Origin: Acidithiobacillus sulfuriphilus
Lineage (GTDB): Bacteria > Pseudomonadota > Gammaproteobacteria > Acidithiobacillales > Acidithiobacillaceae
Reading direction: 5' to 3'
Length of the DNA: 27,232 nt
Assembly: GCF_003721225.1 (NCBI RefSeq)
Contig: NZ_RIZI01000162.1
Span: forward strand, 1-27,232
The notes under the pieces were generated by a model. That model did no database searches, was not told where the DNA came from, and worked only from the letters and a program-made list of their open reading frames with translations. Position numbers and translations under genes: made by a program. Below, piece after piece: positions 1 through 8,200 of the stretch. Position 1 is the first letter of the stretch, and each line of letters opens with the position of its first letter.

Positions 1-620
1 TCGGCGACCGCGCTCTGCATCGGGATCCGCAGGTGGTGGCGACGCTGGCGGAGGCGCTCTGGCGGGGCTTGGCGTCGACGGGCCTGCGGGGCGTGGCCAA
101 GCATTTTCCCGGCCACGGGGCGGTGGCGGCGGATTCCCACTTGGCCTTGCCGGTGGATCGGCGCCCTTGGGCGGAATTGGCCGCCGCGGACCTCTACCCC
201 TTCGCTGCGCTCATCGCGGCGGGCATTCCCGGCATCATGCCCGCCCATTGCCTCTATCCCCATGTGGATGATCGGCCGGCGGGTTTTTCCCGGCATTGGC
301 TACAGGATATCCTGCGCCGGCAAATGGGCTTTGCGGGGGCAATCATCAGCGATGACCTGAGCATGGGCGGCGCCCATGGCCTGGGCGATGTCCCCGCGCG
401 GGCGGCGGCGGCCCTGGCGGCGGGTTGCGACCTGCTCCTGATCTGTAATGATCCCGCTGCGGCGGATCAGGCCATGGCCGCCCTTGCTGCCCGTTCCTGG
501 GCTGATCGCGCGCAATGTCTGGCGGGGCTGGCGGGTGCCGACCCTGCCGCGGGGCTTGCTACGGAGGAGTCCGCCGCTCTGGCGAGGCGCATTGCGGGTC
601 TGCATGCCTCCCTGTCCTGA
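1..620 (+). CDS. nagZ: Beta-N-acetylhexosaminidase NagZ (GH3), 5' end missing
   Basis: This is the C-terminal part of a glycoside hydrolase family 3 enzyme. It is open at the left edge, with the reading frame starting at base 3. NagZ is a cytoplasmic enzyme that removes N-acetylglucosamine from anhydromuropeptides during peptidoglycan recycling. The visible part carries the NagZ hallmarks in order: a DP motif near the edge, KHFPGHG, a DSH motif 9 residues later (catalytic histidine loop) and ISDDLSMGG, which contains the nucleophilic aspartate. About 205 residues are present, so roughly the first 40% of the usual ~340-residue protein lies outside. A rho-independent terminator follows the stop by about 20 bases, so this is the last gene of its transcript and separate from the rpsF operon. 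The assignment is strong because all the catalytic motifs are intact. Confidence 0.93.
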   Translation, partial: GDRALHRDPQVVATLAEALWRGLASTGLRGVAKHFPGHGAVAADSHLALPVDRRPWAELAAADLYPFAALIAAGIPGIMPAHCLYPHVDDRPAGFSRHWLQDILRRQMGFAGAIISDDLSMGGAHGLGDVPARAAAALAAGCDLLLICNDPAAADQAMAALAARSWADRAQCLAGLAGADPAAGLATEESAALARRIAGLHASLS

Positions 621-641
621 TGGGCATTGCCTGCCAGGGGG

Positions 642-672
642 CTCGTTTGCTGCGGCAGCAAGAGGGTTTTTT
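642..672 (+). terminator. Rho-independent terminator of nagZ
   Basis: A perfect 6-bp stem (TTGCTG 647-652, CAGCAA 656-661, loop CGG) is extended by CTC 642-644 pairing with GAG 662-664 around a short bulge. Six T's follow at 667-672. It lies just after the nagZ stop and before the rpsF promoter. Confidence 0.7.
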
Positions 673-693
673 GTATGTGCGCCGTTTAACCCC

Positions 694-721
694 TTGTTTT
701 TCCCGCCTCGCGTATTAGAAT
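694..721 (+). promoter_or_regulatory. Predicted sigma-70 promoter of the rpsF operon
   Basis: TTGTTT (694-699) and TAGAAT (716-721) are separated by 16 bases. The position between the nagZ terminator and the rpsF leader fits. It predicts transcription starting near 728 and a leader of about 66 bases before the TTG start of rpsF. Confidence 0.55.
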
Positions 722-737
722 ACGCCCTCACCTTTAT

Positions 738-793
738 CTCCTTGCTCGAACAATTGGTGTTCGGGCTCCACAGTGAACCATAAGGAGCGCATT
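738..793 (+). promoter_or_regulatory. rpsF leader structure sequestering the Shine-Dalgarno site (candidate S6:S18 autoregulatory element)
   Basis: A 9-bp stem (744-752 with 758-766, one G-U pair, 5-base loop) stands next to CTCCTT at 738-743. That hexamer is exactly complementary to the rpsF Shine-Dalgarno AAGGAG at 782-787, so the outer helix would enclose the inner hairpin and hide the ribosome binding site. Known biology: the S6:S18 complex represses its own operon through an rpsF leader in many bacteria. The structure here is read directly from the sequence; the link to S6:S18 binding is inference from position and family knowledge. Confidence 0.65.
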
Positions 794-1195
794 TTGCGTC
801 ATTATGAAATAGTATTTTTGGTCCATCCGGATCAAAGCGAGCAGGTCCCCCAGATGGTCGAGCGCTATCGCGGCATGATCGAAGGGGACGGCGGTCATAT
901 CCATCGTCTGGAAGACTGGGGCCGCCGGCAGTTGGCCTACCCCATCAAGAAGGCGCACAAGGCCCATTACGTCCTGATGAATATCGAATGCACCGGTGCC
1001 GCCCTGGCCGAACTCGAAGATGCCTTTCGCTTCAGCGATGCCGTTCTTCGCCATCTGGTATTGGCCCGCGCTGAGGCCGTCACCACTCCCTCGCCCCTGG
1101 CCCGTGACGAAAACGAGCGCCGCGACCGCAGCGATGACGTGGTGACCGAGACGGAAAGCGAAACCAACCCCAGCGATATGCTGGTAGCCGAATAA
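794..1195 (+). CDS. rpsF: 30S ribosomal protein S6
   Basis: S6 binds the central domain of 16S rRNA together with S18. I place the start at the TTG at 794: AAGGAG lies 6 bases upstream, and the protein then begins [14 protein letters not shown], the usual S6 N-terminus. A GTG at 773 would add seven residues but has no ribosome binding site and falls inside the leader loop. The product is 133 residues with the four-stranded S6 fold region (residues about 1-95) containing the typical [16 protein letters not shown] segment, then a charged, acidic tail. It is the first gene of an operon with rpsR 15 bases downstream, and the folded leader before it is a likely control point. Confidence 0.96.
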   Translation: MRHYEIVFLVHPDQSEQVPQMVERYRGMIEGDGGHIHRLEDWGRRQLAYPIKKAHKAHYVLMNIECTGAALAELEDAFRFSDAVLRHLVLARAEAVTTPSPLARDENERRDRSDDVVTETESETNPSDMLVAE

Positions 1196-1210
1196 AGCGG
1201 GAGGCAGGAT

Positions 1211-1492
1211 ATGGCATTCAATCGAGACAAGGACAGGGATCGGGACGGCGATGGTGACAAGCGCGGCGGCGGTGGCAGTTTCTTTCGCCGCCGGAAGTTT
1301 TGCCGCTTCCGGGCTGAGGGCGTCAAGGAAATCGACTACAAGGACCTGAAAACGCTGCAGGGTTATGTGGGCGAAACCGGCAAGATCGTCCCCAGCCGCA
1401 TTACCGGCACCAGTGCCCTCTATCAGCGGCAACTGGCTACGGCTATCAAGCGTGCGCGCTTTCTGGCCTTGTTGGCCTACGTCGTGCGCTGA
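1211..1492 (+). CDS. rpsR: 30S ribosomal protein S18
   Basis: S18 forms the 30S platform heterodimer with S6. The 93-residue product begins with a very charged Asp/Arg/Lys/Gly stretch (residues about 4-22). The conserved core then includes [35 protein letters not shown] and the C-terminal [14 protein letters not shown], which is diagnostic of the family. The N-terminal extension is longer and more repetitive in Arg/Asp than the E. coli form (75 residues). The start is ATG with GGGAGG upstream. It is co-directional with rpsF and followed by the membrane-protein gene after 15 bases. Confidence 0.97.
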   Translation: MAFNRDKDRDRDGDGDKRGGGGSFFRRRKFCRFRAEGVKEIDYKDLKTLQGYVGETGKIVPSRITGTSALYQRQLATAIKRARFLALLAYVVR

Positions 1493-1507
1493 GGGCGATA
1501 CGGCCCC

Positions 1508-2425
1508 GTGGCAGGGCGAGCGGATGCAACGGCTTTGCAGTGGTTTCTGCGGGGGCGATGGCAAGCCAGCCTGACGTTGGCGATGGCGTTTACCCTGGCG
1601 GCCTTGCTGCCGGTTCTGGCAGGGCCGCTGCTCTTGCTTTGCGCCAGCCTGGTGGCGCTGGTGGTCACCCAGGCGGGGCGGCGCGAGAGTCTGGAGGTGC
1701 TGGTCATCGCCGGTGTGGCTACGGCGCTCTTCACCCTGGATCCCTCCTATGCCCTGGCCTTCGGCCTTGCCGCCTGGTTGCCGGGGCGTCTGCTGGGAGA
1801 GGGTCTGCTGCGCCGCCAGGACTGGTCGGGGGTGGCCTGGGCCGCCCTGCTGCTGGCCCTGGGGACGCTGGCCTTGACCTTGTGGGTCATACCCGGGGCG
1901 CAGGGGGAGGCCTTTTGGCAGGCGCAGGTGGCGCGGGCCACGGCCTCCGTGGTGAAGGATCTGGGGCCGGCACAGCGGCAGATGCTGGGCGAGCTGGCGC
2001 GGCTGATGCCCGCCTTGCTGGCATCGGCCATGGGGCTGCTCTGGGTGCTGGCCGCCCTGCTGGCCAGCCGCTGGCGTGACCGGCTGCTCGCTCATCCCCA
2101 GCCCGAGCGCTCTTTTCGTGACTGGACGGTGCCTGGGCCGGTGCTCTGGCTCTTTTCAGCGGCCGTTCTGTCGACCTGGGTGGTCCATGGTCCGCTGCAA
2201 TGGCTGGCGCAGAATCTCGTGTTGCTCCTGGGGAGTTTCTATTTGCTCCAGGGCCTGAGTCTCATCCACCTATGGTTTGCCGCACGGGCATGGCCGCGGG
2301 CGGCCCTGGTGGCTTTTTATGTGGTGCTGGTGCTGCTGTCGCAGGTACTCCTGCTGACCAGCTTTCTGGGCTTGCTGGACCAGATTTTCCATTTGCGCGA
2401 ACGCATTTCTGCGCGTCGTTCCTAA
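1508..2425 (+). CDS. DUF2232-type polytopic membrane protein between rpsR and rplI
   Basis: This is a 305-residue, very hydrophobic protein with about eight predicted transmembrane segments. Examples are residues about 22-45, 50-75, 80-95, 110-130, 175-195, 215-232, 240-262 and 270-295, broken by short Arg-rich loops. A predicted membrane protein of the DUF2232 (YybS-like) family commonly sits between rpsR and rplI in proteobacteria, and size, topology and position match that family here. No catalytic motif is visible and the molecular function is unknown. The start is a GTG 15 bases after rpsR with a weak GAGGG upstream. Low expression relative to the ribosomal genes would fit that weak site (inference). 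It is almost certainly co-transcribed with its neighbours. Confidence 0.8.
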   Translation: MAGRADATALQWFLRGRWQASLTLAMAFTLAALLPVLAGPLLLLCASLVALVVTQAGRRESLEVLVIAGVATALFTLDPSYALAFGLAAWLPGRLLGEGLLRRQDWSGVAWAALLLALGTLALTLWVIPGAQGEAFWQAQVARATASVVKDLGPAQRQMLGELARLMPALLASAMGLLWVLAALLASRWRDRLLAHPQPERSFRDWTVPGPVLWLFSAAVLSTWVVHGPLQWLAQNLVLLLGSFYLLQGLSLIHLWFAARAWPRAALVAFYVVLVLLSQVLLLTSFLGLLDQIFHLRERISARRS

Positions 2426-2459
2426 TGGGTGATGCTTTGATTTTTGGGAGGATGGATTG

Positions 2460-2906
2460 ATGAAAGTGATCTTGCTGGAACGCATTAACAAGTTGGGGCG
2501 GCTGGGCGATGTGGTGGAGGTGCGGCCCGGTTACGGGCGGAATTTTCTTGTGCCCCAGGGCAAGGCGGTAGTAGCTACGAACGCCAGTCTGGAGGCCTTT
2601 CAGGCGCGCAAGGCGGCGTTGGAAGAGGCCGAGCTGGAGCGCCTGCAGGCGGCCCAGGCCCGTGCCGCCGCCCTTGCCGATCTGGTGGTCAAGATCGCCA
2701 TTCAGGCGGGCGAGGACGGACGCCTCTTTGGTTCGGTGGGCTTGCACGACATCAGTGCCGCGTTGCGGGCACTGGGCCAGGAAGTGGCCCATAGCGAGAT
2801 TCGCCTGGCGGAGGGTCCCCTCAAGCGGATCGGCGAGTATCCCGTACGGCTGCATTTGCATCCGGAAGTCGAGCTGGAGGTGATGGTGCACGTCAGCCGC
2901 GCGTGA
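2460..2906 (+). CDS. rplI: 50S ribosomal protein L9
   Basis: L9 binds 23S rRNA near the L1 stalk and has two globular domains joined by a long helix. The 148-residue product matches the family length. Residues 1-50 give the N-terminal domain (MKVILLERINKLG, then GDVVEVRPGYGRNFLVPQGKA, the family signature). Residues about 42-75 form the long connecting helix, rich in Ala and Glu. The rest is the C-terminal domain with GRLFGSVG. I chose the ATG at 2460, not the TTG at 2457, because GGGAGG (2446-2451) gives 8-base spacing to the ATG. It precedes dnaB by 33 bases. Confidence 0.97.
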   Translation: MKVILLERINKLGRLGDVVEVRPGYGRNFLVPQGKAVVATNASLEAFQARKAALEEAELERLQAAQARAAALADLVVKIAIQAGEDGRLFGSVGLHDISAALRALGQEVAHSEIRLAEGPLKRIGEYPVRLHLHPEVELEVMVHVSRA

Positions 2907-2939
2907 TGCCGCGCCCCGGGCGTGGGATGAGGGCGGAGC

Positions 2940-4313
2940 ATGGATAGGGGTGAGGCCCCGGGTGGCGGCGTCAAGGCCCCACCCCATGCGGCGGAGGCGG
3001 AGCAGTCGGTGCTGGGTGCCGTGCTCATCGATCCCGGCAGTTGGGATCAAATTGCCGAAATAGTGACGGAATCGGCGTTTTATGAACGCCGTCATCGGCT
3101 GATCTTTGGGGCCATCTCCGCCATGATGGGGGAAGGCCGGCCCGTCGATGCCATCACCATCTCCCAATATCTGCAGGACCGCGAACAGCTCGCCGATGCG
3201 GGCGGTTTGCAATATCTGATCCTGCTGGCCAATGAGACACCTTCGGCGGCCAATGTGGGGGCCTATGCGCAGATCGTCCGCGACCGGGCGATGCTGCGCG
3301 ACCTGATCCAGGTGGGACGGGAAATTGCTGAGTTGGCCTATCATCCCGAGGGGCGCGACGCGCAGGCCTTGCTGGATGAGGCGGAGGGCAAGGTGTTTCG
3401 CCTGGCCGAAGGCCAGCAGCGCGGCACGGAAGGCTTTACCCAGTTGAAAACGGCCCTGCCCCAGGTGATCGACCGCATCGAGCGCATCGCCCGTGAAAAG
3501 AAGGGCATTACCGGCCTTTCCACGGGTTTTGCCGATCTCGACGAAAAGACCTCGGGTCTGCATCCGGGGCAGCTCATTATCATCGCCGGCCGCCCAAGTA
3601 TGGGTAAGACATCCTTTGCCATGAATATCGCCGAGCATGTGGCCTGTATCGAAAAGGCGCCGGTCGCGGTGTTCAGCATGGAGATGCCCACCGAGGAGAT
3701 CGTCCTCCGCGCCCTTTCTTCCCGGGGCCGCGTTGATCAGCACCGGTTGCGCAATGGCACCCTGGGCAACGACGACTGGCCGCGCATAGCCCATGCGGTG
3801 GGCGAGCTGAGCACGGCGCCCCTCTTCGTGGATGACTCGGCAGCGCTGACGCCGGTGGAATTACGCTCGCGGGCGCGGCGTCTCAAGCGCGATCACGGTC
3901 TGGCCCTGGTGATTGTGGACTACCTGCAGCTCATGCAGGTGCCGGGCCGGGCCGATAACCGGGTGGCCGAGATCTCGGAAATCAGCCGCTCCCTCAAGGC
4001 CTTGTCCAAGGAGTTGAGCATTCCGGTCATCGCCCTCTCCCAGCTCAACCGCGGGCTGGAAAACCGGACCGAAAAGCGGCCGCAGATGGCGGATCTGCGC
4101 GAGTCGGGGGCCATCGAACAGGATGCGGACCTCATTCTTTTCCTTTATCGTGATGAGGTCTATTACAAGGATAAGGAGGAGGTCAAGGGCATTGCCGAAG
4201 TGATCATCGGCAAGCAGCGCAATGGCCCCATCGGCTCGGTACGCATGAGCTTTTTTGGAGAATATACCCGCTTTGAAAACTATGCCCCGCCCATGGAGCA
4301 CTTTGCTTCCTGA
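2940..4313 (+). CDS. dnaB: Replicative DNA helicase DnaB
   Basis: DnaB is the ring-shaped hexameric 5'-3' helicase that unwinds the replication fork. The 457-residue protein has the N-terminal helical domain (residues about 15-115, starting PPHAAEAEQSVLGAVL), a linker helix, and the RecA-like motor domain. The motor carries Walker A GRPSMGKT (217-224), FSMEM (245-249), Walker B LVIVDYLQLM (323-332) and the SQLNRGLE and DLRESGAIEQDAD motifs (arginine-finger and DNA-binding regions). No intein interrupts these motifs. The start is an ATG with GGGCGGAG upstream. Placement after rplI is common in proteobacteria. The short Gly/Pro-rich N-terminal extension is unremarkable. Confidence 0.98.
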   Translation: MDRGEAPGGGVKAPPHAAEAEQSVLGAVLIDPGSWDQIAEIVTESAFYERRHRLIFGAISAMMGEGRPVDAITISQYLQDREQLADAGGLQYLILLANETPSAANVGAYAQIVRDRAMLRDLIQVGREIAELAYHPEGRDAQALLDEAEGKVFRLAEGQQRGTEGFTQLKTALPQVIDRIERIAREKKGITGLSTGFADLDEKTSGLHPGQLIIIAGRPSMGKTSFAMNIAEHVACIEKAPVAVFSMEMPTEEIVLRALSSRGRVDQHRLRNGTLGNDDWPRIAHAVGELSTAPLFVDDSAALTPVELRSRARRLKRDHGLALVIVDYLQLMQVPGRADNRVAEISEISRSLKALSKELSIPVIALSQLNRGLENRTEKRPQMADLRESGAIEQDADLILFLYRDEVYYKDKEEVKGIAEVIIGKQRNGPIGSVRMSFFGEYTRFENYAPPMEHFAS

Positions 4314-4334
4314 TTACGCGCCGGGTAGGCTGTC

Positions 4335-5429
4335 ATGAGCCGCCCCATCGTTGCGCAGATTTCGGCCAGCGCCCTGCACCATAATGTGGGGGTGGTAAGG
4401 GCGCGGGCCCCGGGTTGTCGGATCATGGCCGTGGTCAAGGCCGACGCCTACGGCCATGGGGCGGCCCTCTGCGCGCCGGTGCTGGGCGAGGCGGGGGTGG
4501 ACGCCTTTGCCGTGGCCTCCCTGGAAGAGGCGCAGCAGCTCCGCGCCCTGGGCCTGGAGCGGCCCATCGTCCTCCTCGAAGGCCCCTTTGCGGCAGAGGA
4601 GGTGGATCTGGCCCTGGCCTTGCAACTGATCCTTGTCGTGCACGACTGGCGGCAATTGCAGTGGCTCGAAGCGCGTGCCGGGGCGGCGGCCGCGCTTTTT
4701 TTCCTCAAGGTGGACAGCGGGATGCACCGCCTGGGTTTTGACCCTTCCGCCTTGACGGAGATCTATGCCCGCCTGCGCGCCTTTCCGGCCTGGCGTGTGC
4801 TGGGCCTGATGAGCCACCTGGCGCGCCCCGATACCCCGGCAGATCCCTATAATCAACGCCAGATCAACGCCTTCGCCGCCGCGGTGGAGGGTGCCGATGA
4901 CCGTTTGGAGGGGCAGCACTCCCTGGTCAATTCCGCCGCGATCCTGGCCCTGCCGGAGCCCCATTACACCTGGGTGCGCCCCGGCCTCATGCTCTACGGG
5001 CTCTCGCCCTTTTCCGGGCGGGACGGCGCAGATCTGGGTCTGCAGGCGGTCTTGTCCTGGCGCAGCAAGCTGATCGCCATCCATGATTTCACGGGGGGGG
5101 AATGGCTGGGCTATGGTGCGGCGTGGCAGGCGGCTGGACCGCGGCGGGTGGGGGTGGTGGCGGCGGGTTACGGAGACGGATACCCGCGGGGAGCGGGGAC
5201 GGGAACGCCGGTGCAGGTGGCGGGCCAGCCCACGGTGACCCTGGGGCGGGTGAGCATGGACATGCTTTTTGTGGACCTGACGGACCTGCGCGCCGACTTG
5301 GGCGACCCGGTGGTGCTCATGGGGAGCGCCGGACCTAGCGTGGAAAGCCTGGCTGGGCGGCTGGAGACCATTCCCTATGAACTGAGCTGCCGCATCCAGG
5401 CCCGCGTGCCCCGGGAACGGGTGCCGTGA
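4335..5429 (+). CDS. alr: Alanine racemase (PLP-dependent)
   Basis: This enzyme interconverts L- and D-alanine and supplies D-alanine for peptidoglycan. The 364-residue length is typical. The N-terminal TIM barrel has the PLP-binding lysine in [11 protein letters not shown] (Lys35), HRLGF (substrate-side region) and SHLARPD. The C-terminal beta domain contains the catalytic tyrosine in GYGAAW, then [11 protein letters not shown] and the conserved [15 protein letters not shown] is also present. The start is ATG with GGTAGG five bases upstream, 21 bases after dnaB. The stop overlaps the radA start by four bases (GTGA), which implies translational coupling. It could be the constitutive alr or the catabolic dadX form; the sequence alone does not separate them. 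Confidence 0.96.
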   Translation: MSRPIVAQISASALHHNVGVVRARAPGCRIMAVVKADAYGHGAALCAPVLGEAGVDAFAVASLEEAQQLRALGLERPIVLLEGPFAAEEVDLALALQLILVVHDWRQLQWLEARAGAAAALFFLKVDSGMHRLGFDPSALTEIYARLRAFPAWRVLGLMSHLARPDTPADPYNQRQINAFAAAVEGADDRLEGQHSLVNSAAILALPEPHYTWVRPGLMLYGLSPFSGRDGADLGLQAVLSWRSKLIAIHDFTGGEWLGYGAAWQAAGPRRVGVVAAGYGDGYPRGAGTGTPVQVAGQPTVTLGRVSMDMLFVDLTDLRADLGDPVVLMGSAGPSVESLAGRLETIPYELSCRIQARVPRERVP

Positions 5430-6781
5430 CCCGCGCCAAATCCATTTACGTTTGCCAGGATTGCGGCGGCGTCAGCAACAAGTGGCTGGGTCGTTGCCCG
5501 GACTGCGGTGCCTGGAATAGCCTGGTGGAGCAGCGGGCGGAAAAAGGCAGCGGCAAGGTCTCTACGGCCTACGCCACCGCCAGTCCTCCCCAATGGCTCC
5601 ATGAGGTGCCCCTGGAAGATGCCGGGCGCATGGCCACCGGCCTGGGGGAACTGGATCGGGTGCTGGGCGGGGGACAGGTGGCCGGGGCGGCCATCCTGCT
5701 GGGCGGTGATCCCGGCATTGGCAAATCCACCCTGCTCCTGCAAGCCGCCCATTACATGGCCCAGGCCTGCCCGGTGCTCTATGTGACGGGGGAGGAGTCG
5801 GCGGCCCAGGTGGCCCTGCGCGGCCAGCGTCTCGGCCTGGGACCGAGCCATATCCGGGTGGTGGCGGAAAATCACCTGGAGGCCATCGAGGCCCTGCTTG
5901 GCCGGGAGAGGCCCGCCGTGGTGGTGGTGGATTCCATCCAGACGGTCTATACGGATACCCTGCAGTCGGCCCCCGGCTCGGTATCCCAGGTGCGCGAATG
6001 CGCGGCCCGCCTGGTGCGCCACGCCAAGGCCAACGCCAGCACCGTCTGGCTGGTGGGCCACGTCACCAAGGAGGGGGCCATCGCCGGTCCCCGCGTCCTG
6101 GAGCACATGGTGGATACGGTCCTGTATTTCGAGGGTGAGGCGGGGAGTCCCTATCGCATCGTGCGCGCCATCAAAAACCGCTTTGGTGCGGCCAACGAAC
6201 TGGGGGTCTTTCAAATGCAGGAGGCGGGGCTGACGGAGGTGGCCAACCCCTCGCAACTCTTCCTTTCCCAGCACGAGGGGCCGGTGCCTGGCAGTGTGGT
6301 CCTGGCCACCCAGGAAGGGACGCGGCCCTTGCTGGTGGAGGTGCAGGCCCTGGTCACTCCCAGTTCCTTGGCGAATCCGCGCCGGGTGGCCATCGGCCTG
6401 GACCCCAATCGCCTTTCCCTGCTGCTGGCCATCCTCCATCGCCACGGCGGCAGTGCCTTTTTTGACCAGGATGTCTTCGTCAATATTGCCGGCGGGGTGC
6501 GGGTGAACGAGCCGGCGGCGGACCTGGCCGTGGCCCTGGCCTTGCTGAGCAGCTTCCGCAACCGGCCGGTGAGCGGGCGGCGGGTGGTCTTCGGCGAGCT
6601 GGGCTTGGCCGGTGAGGTGCGCGCCGTGGCTGGTAGCGCCACGCGTTTGCGCGAAGCCATCAAGCTCGGTTTCCACGGCGCGATCCTGCCCCGCGCCGGA
6701 GTGGAGCCGGCGCCGCGGGGATTCACCCTGGCCCCGGCGACCCGCCTGGGGGATGCCATTGCGGCGGCCTTTGACGCCTAG
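5426..6781 (+). CDS. radA: DNA repair protein RadA (Sms)
   Basis: RadA is a RecA-like hexameric ATPase that processes recombination intermediates and promotes branch migration. The 451-residue protein has the full domain order. An N-terminal four-cysteine zinc finger (Cys10, Cys13, Cys24, Cys27) is followed by a RecA-like domain with Walker [10 protein letters not shown] (94-102), Walker [10 protein letters not shown] (about 165-173) and the RadA-specific KNRFG motif (250-254). The C-terminal Lon-protease-like domain (about 270-451) contains [19 protein letters not shown] and [14 protein letters not shown]. The start is a GTG overlapping the alr stop by four bases. It is the last gene of the rpsF operon by spacing, since 57 bases separate it from pepP. 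Confidence 0.97.
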   Translation: MTRAKSIYVCQDCGGVSNKWLGRCPDCGAWNSLVEQRAEKGSGKVSTAYATASPPQWLHEVPLEDAGRMATGLGELDRVLGGGQVAGAAILLGGDPGIGKSTLLLQAAHYMAQACPVLYVTGEESAAQVALRGQRLGLGPSHIRVVAENHLEAIEALLGRERPAVVVVDSIQTVYTDTLQSAPGSVSQVRECAARLVRHAKANASTVWLVGHVTKEGAIAGPRVLEHMVDTVLYFEGEAGSPYRIVRAIKNRFGAANELGVFQMQEAGLTEVANPSQLFLSQHEGPVPGSVVLATQEGTRPLLVEVQALVTPSSLANPRRVAIGLDPNRLSLLLAILHRHGGSAFFDQDVFVNIAGGVRVNEPAADLAVALALLSSFRNRPVSGRRVVFGELGLAGEVRAVAGSATRLREAIKLGFHGAILPRAGVEPAPRGFTLAPATRLGDAIAAAFDA

Positions 6782-6838
6782 GTACGTCGCCCCCGATGCC
6801 CCGCTATGCCATAATGGACACAAAACGGAGGTCTGCCC

Positions 6839-8170
6839 ATGCGTTCGTTGTCCTTGCCTCGCCCCGATTACCTGGCTCGTCGCCGTCGCCTCATGGCGCA
6901 AATGGGGCAAGAGGGTGTCGCCATCATCCCCACGGCTACGGTCAAGGAGCGTAACGGCGATGTGCAATATCCCTTCCGCGCCGACAGCGACTTTGCCTAC
7001 CTGACCGGGTTCACCGAGCCCGAGGCGCTGCTGGTGCTGGCGCCCGGCCATTCCGACGGGGAGCAGATCCTCTTCTGTCGGCCCGGGGACCCGCAACGGG
7101 AAATCTGGGAAGGTCGGCGTGCCGGCCTGGAGGGCGCGCGGCAGCAATGCGGGGTGGATCGGGTGCTGGACATCCATGCGGTGGACGAGATCCTGCCGCA
7201 ACTGCTGGAGGATCGGGAGATCCTGTTTTACCCCATGGGCCGGCAGGCAGACTTCGATGCCCGGGTCCTGCACTGGCGCAATGTGGCCAAGGCCAAGATC
7301 CGCCAAGGCATCCGTTATCCCCGGGAAGTGGTGGACGTCAGCGAACTGATCCACGAGATGCGCCTGTTCAAGGATGCCGCCGAGGCCGAGATCCTGCGCG
7401 CGGCCGTGGGGATCAGCGGTGCCGGCCATCGCCACGCCATGCGGTCCTGCCGCCCCGGGCTTACGGAGTATCAACTGGCAGCGGAGATCGAATACGTCTT
7501 TCACCGTCTCGGGGCGCCTTCCCCATCCTACCCCAGCATTGTCGGGGGCGGCGTCAATGCCTGCATCCTGCATTACACCGAAAACGATGACGAGTTGCGG
7601 GATGGGGATCTGGTGCTCATCGATGCGGGGGCGGAAGTGGGGGGCTATGCCGGCGACATTACCCGCACCCTCCCGGTCAACGGCCGCTTCAGCCCCGCCC
7701 AGCGGGAGATCTACGAGCTGGTTCTGGCCGGTCAGGAGGCCGCCATGGCCGCCCTGACCGTAGGCCGCGCGGTGACGGATTATCACGACGCGGCCGTGCA
7801 GGTCCTCGCCCAAGGGCTGATTGATCTGGGCATCCTTGGGGGGAGCCTGGATCAGGCCCTCGAAACGGGTGCCTACAAGCCCTTTTACATGCACCGTACC
7901 GGTCACTGGCTGGGCATGGATGTGCATGATGTGGGGCACTACCGGGTCAACCAGAAGGAGTGGCGTGCCTTGGCGGCCGGGATGGTGCTCACGGTGGAGC
8001 CGGGCCTCTATTTTGCGCCCGACAATCCGGCGGCCCCGGAGCGCTGGCGCGGTATCGGCATTCGCATCGAGGATGACGTTCTGATCGGTGCGGATGGTCC
8101 CGAAATCCTTTCCGCCGATGTGCCCAAGAGCATTGCCGCCATAGAAGCGGCCATGGCCATCGGACATTGA
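6839..8170 (+). CDS. pepP: Xaa-Pro aminopeptidase (aminopeptidase P, M24B)
   Basis: PepP is a cytosolic dimanganese enzyme that releases the N-terminal residue from peptides with proline in second position. The 443 residues match the family (about 440). The N-terminal domain (residues 1-175) opens with RPDYLARRRRLMAQM and contains FAYLTGFTEPEALLVL. The pita-bread catalytic domain carries all five metal ligands: Asp262 (LIDAG), Asp273 (AGDITRT), His356 (RTGHWLGMDVHDVG), Glu387 (TVEPG) and Glu411 (IRIEDD). The start is ATG with ACGGAGG eight bases upstream. The 57-base gap after radA contains CATAAT, which could be a weak -10, but no good -35 precedes it. glgP follows after 30 bases, so the two are probably co-transcribed. 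Confidence 0.96.
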   Translation: MRSLSLPRPDYLARRRRLMAQMGQEGVAIIPTATVKERNGDVQYPFRADSDFAYLTGFTEPEALLVLAPGHSDGEQILFCRPGDPQREIWEGRRAGLEGARQQCGVDRVLDIHAVDEILPQLLEDREILFYPMGRQADFDARVLHWRNVAKAKIRQGIRYPREVVDVSELIHEMRLFKDAAEAEILRAAVGISGAGHRHAMRSCRPGLTEYQLAAEIEYVFHRLGAPSPSYPSIVGGGVNACILHYTENDDELRDGDLVLIDAGAEVGGYAGDITRTLPVNGRFSPAQREIYELVLAGQEAAMAALTVGRAVTDYHDAAVQVLAQGLIDLGILGGSLDQALETGAYKPFYMHRTGHWLGMDVHDVGHYRVNQKEWRALAAGMVLTVEPGLYFAPDNPAAPERWRGIGIRIEDDVLIGADGPEILSADVPKSIAAIEAAMAIGH

Positions 8171-8200
8171 TAGCGCAGCTCATGTCAAAGGGAGCGATGC

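Noticed and set aside
773..793. GTG at 773 as the rpsF start
   Set aside because: No ribosome binding site, within the predicted leader loop, and adds residues not found at the S6 N-terminus. TTG 794 fits better.
734..2095. A 453-codon minus-strand open frame across rpsF, rpsR and the DUF2232 gene
   Set aside because: Covers three conserved genes and the rpsF promoter leader; composition is Gln/Pro/Gly-rich shadow.
2940..4313. Intein in dnaB
   Set aside because: Walker A and downstream motifs are continuous and the protein has normal length.
5375..8167. A 930-codon open frame on the minus strand opposite radA and pepP
   Set aside because: It lies exactly opposite genes with full catalytic motifs, is Gly/His/Gln-rich without recognisable domains, and is the expected antisense shadow in GC-rich DNA.
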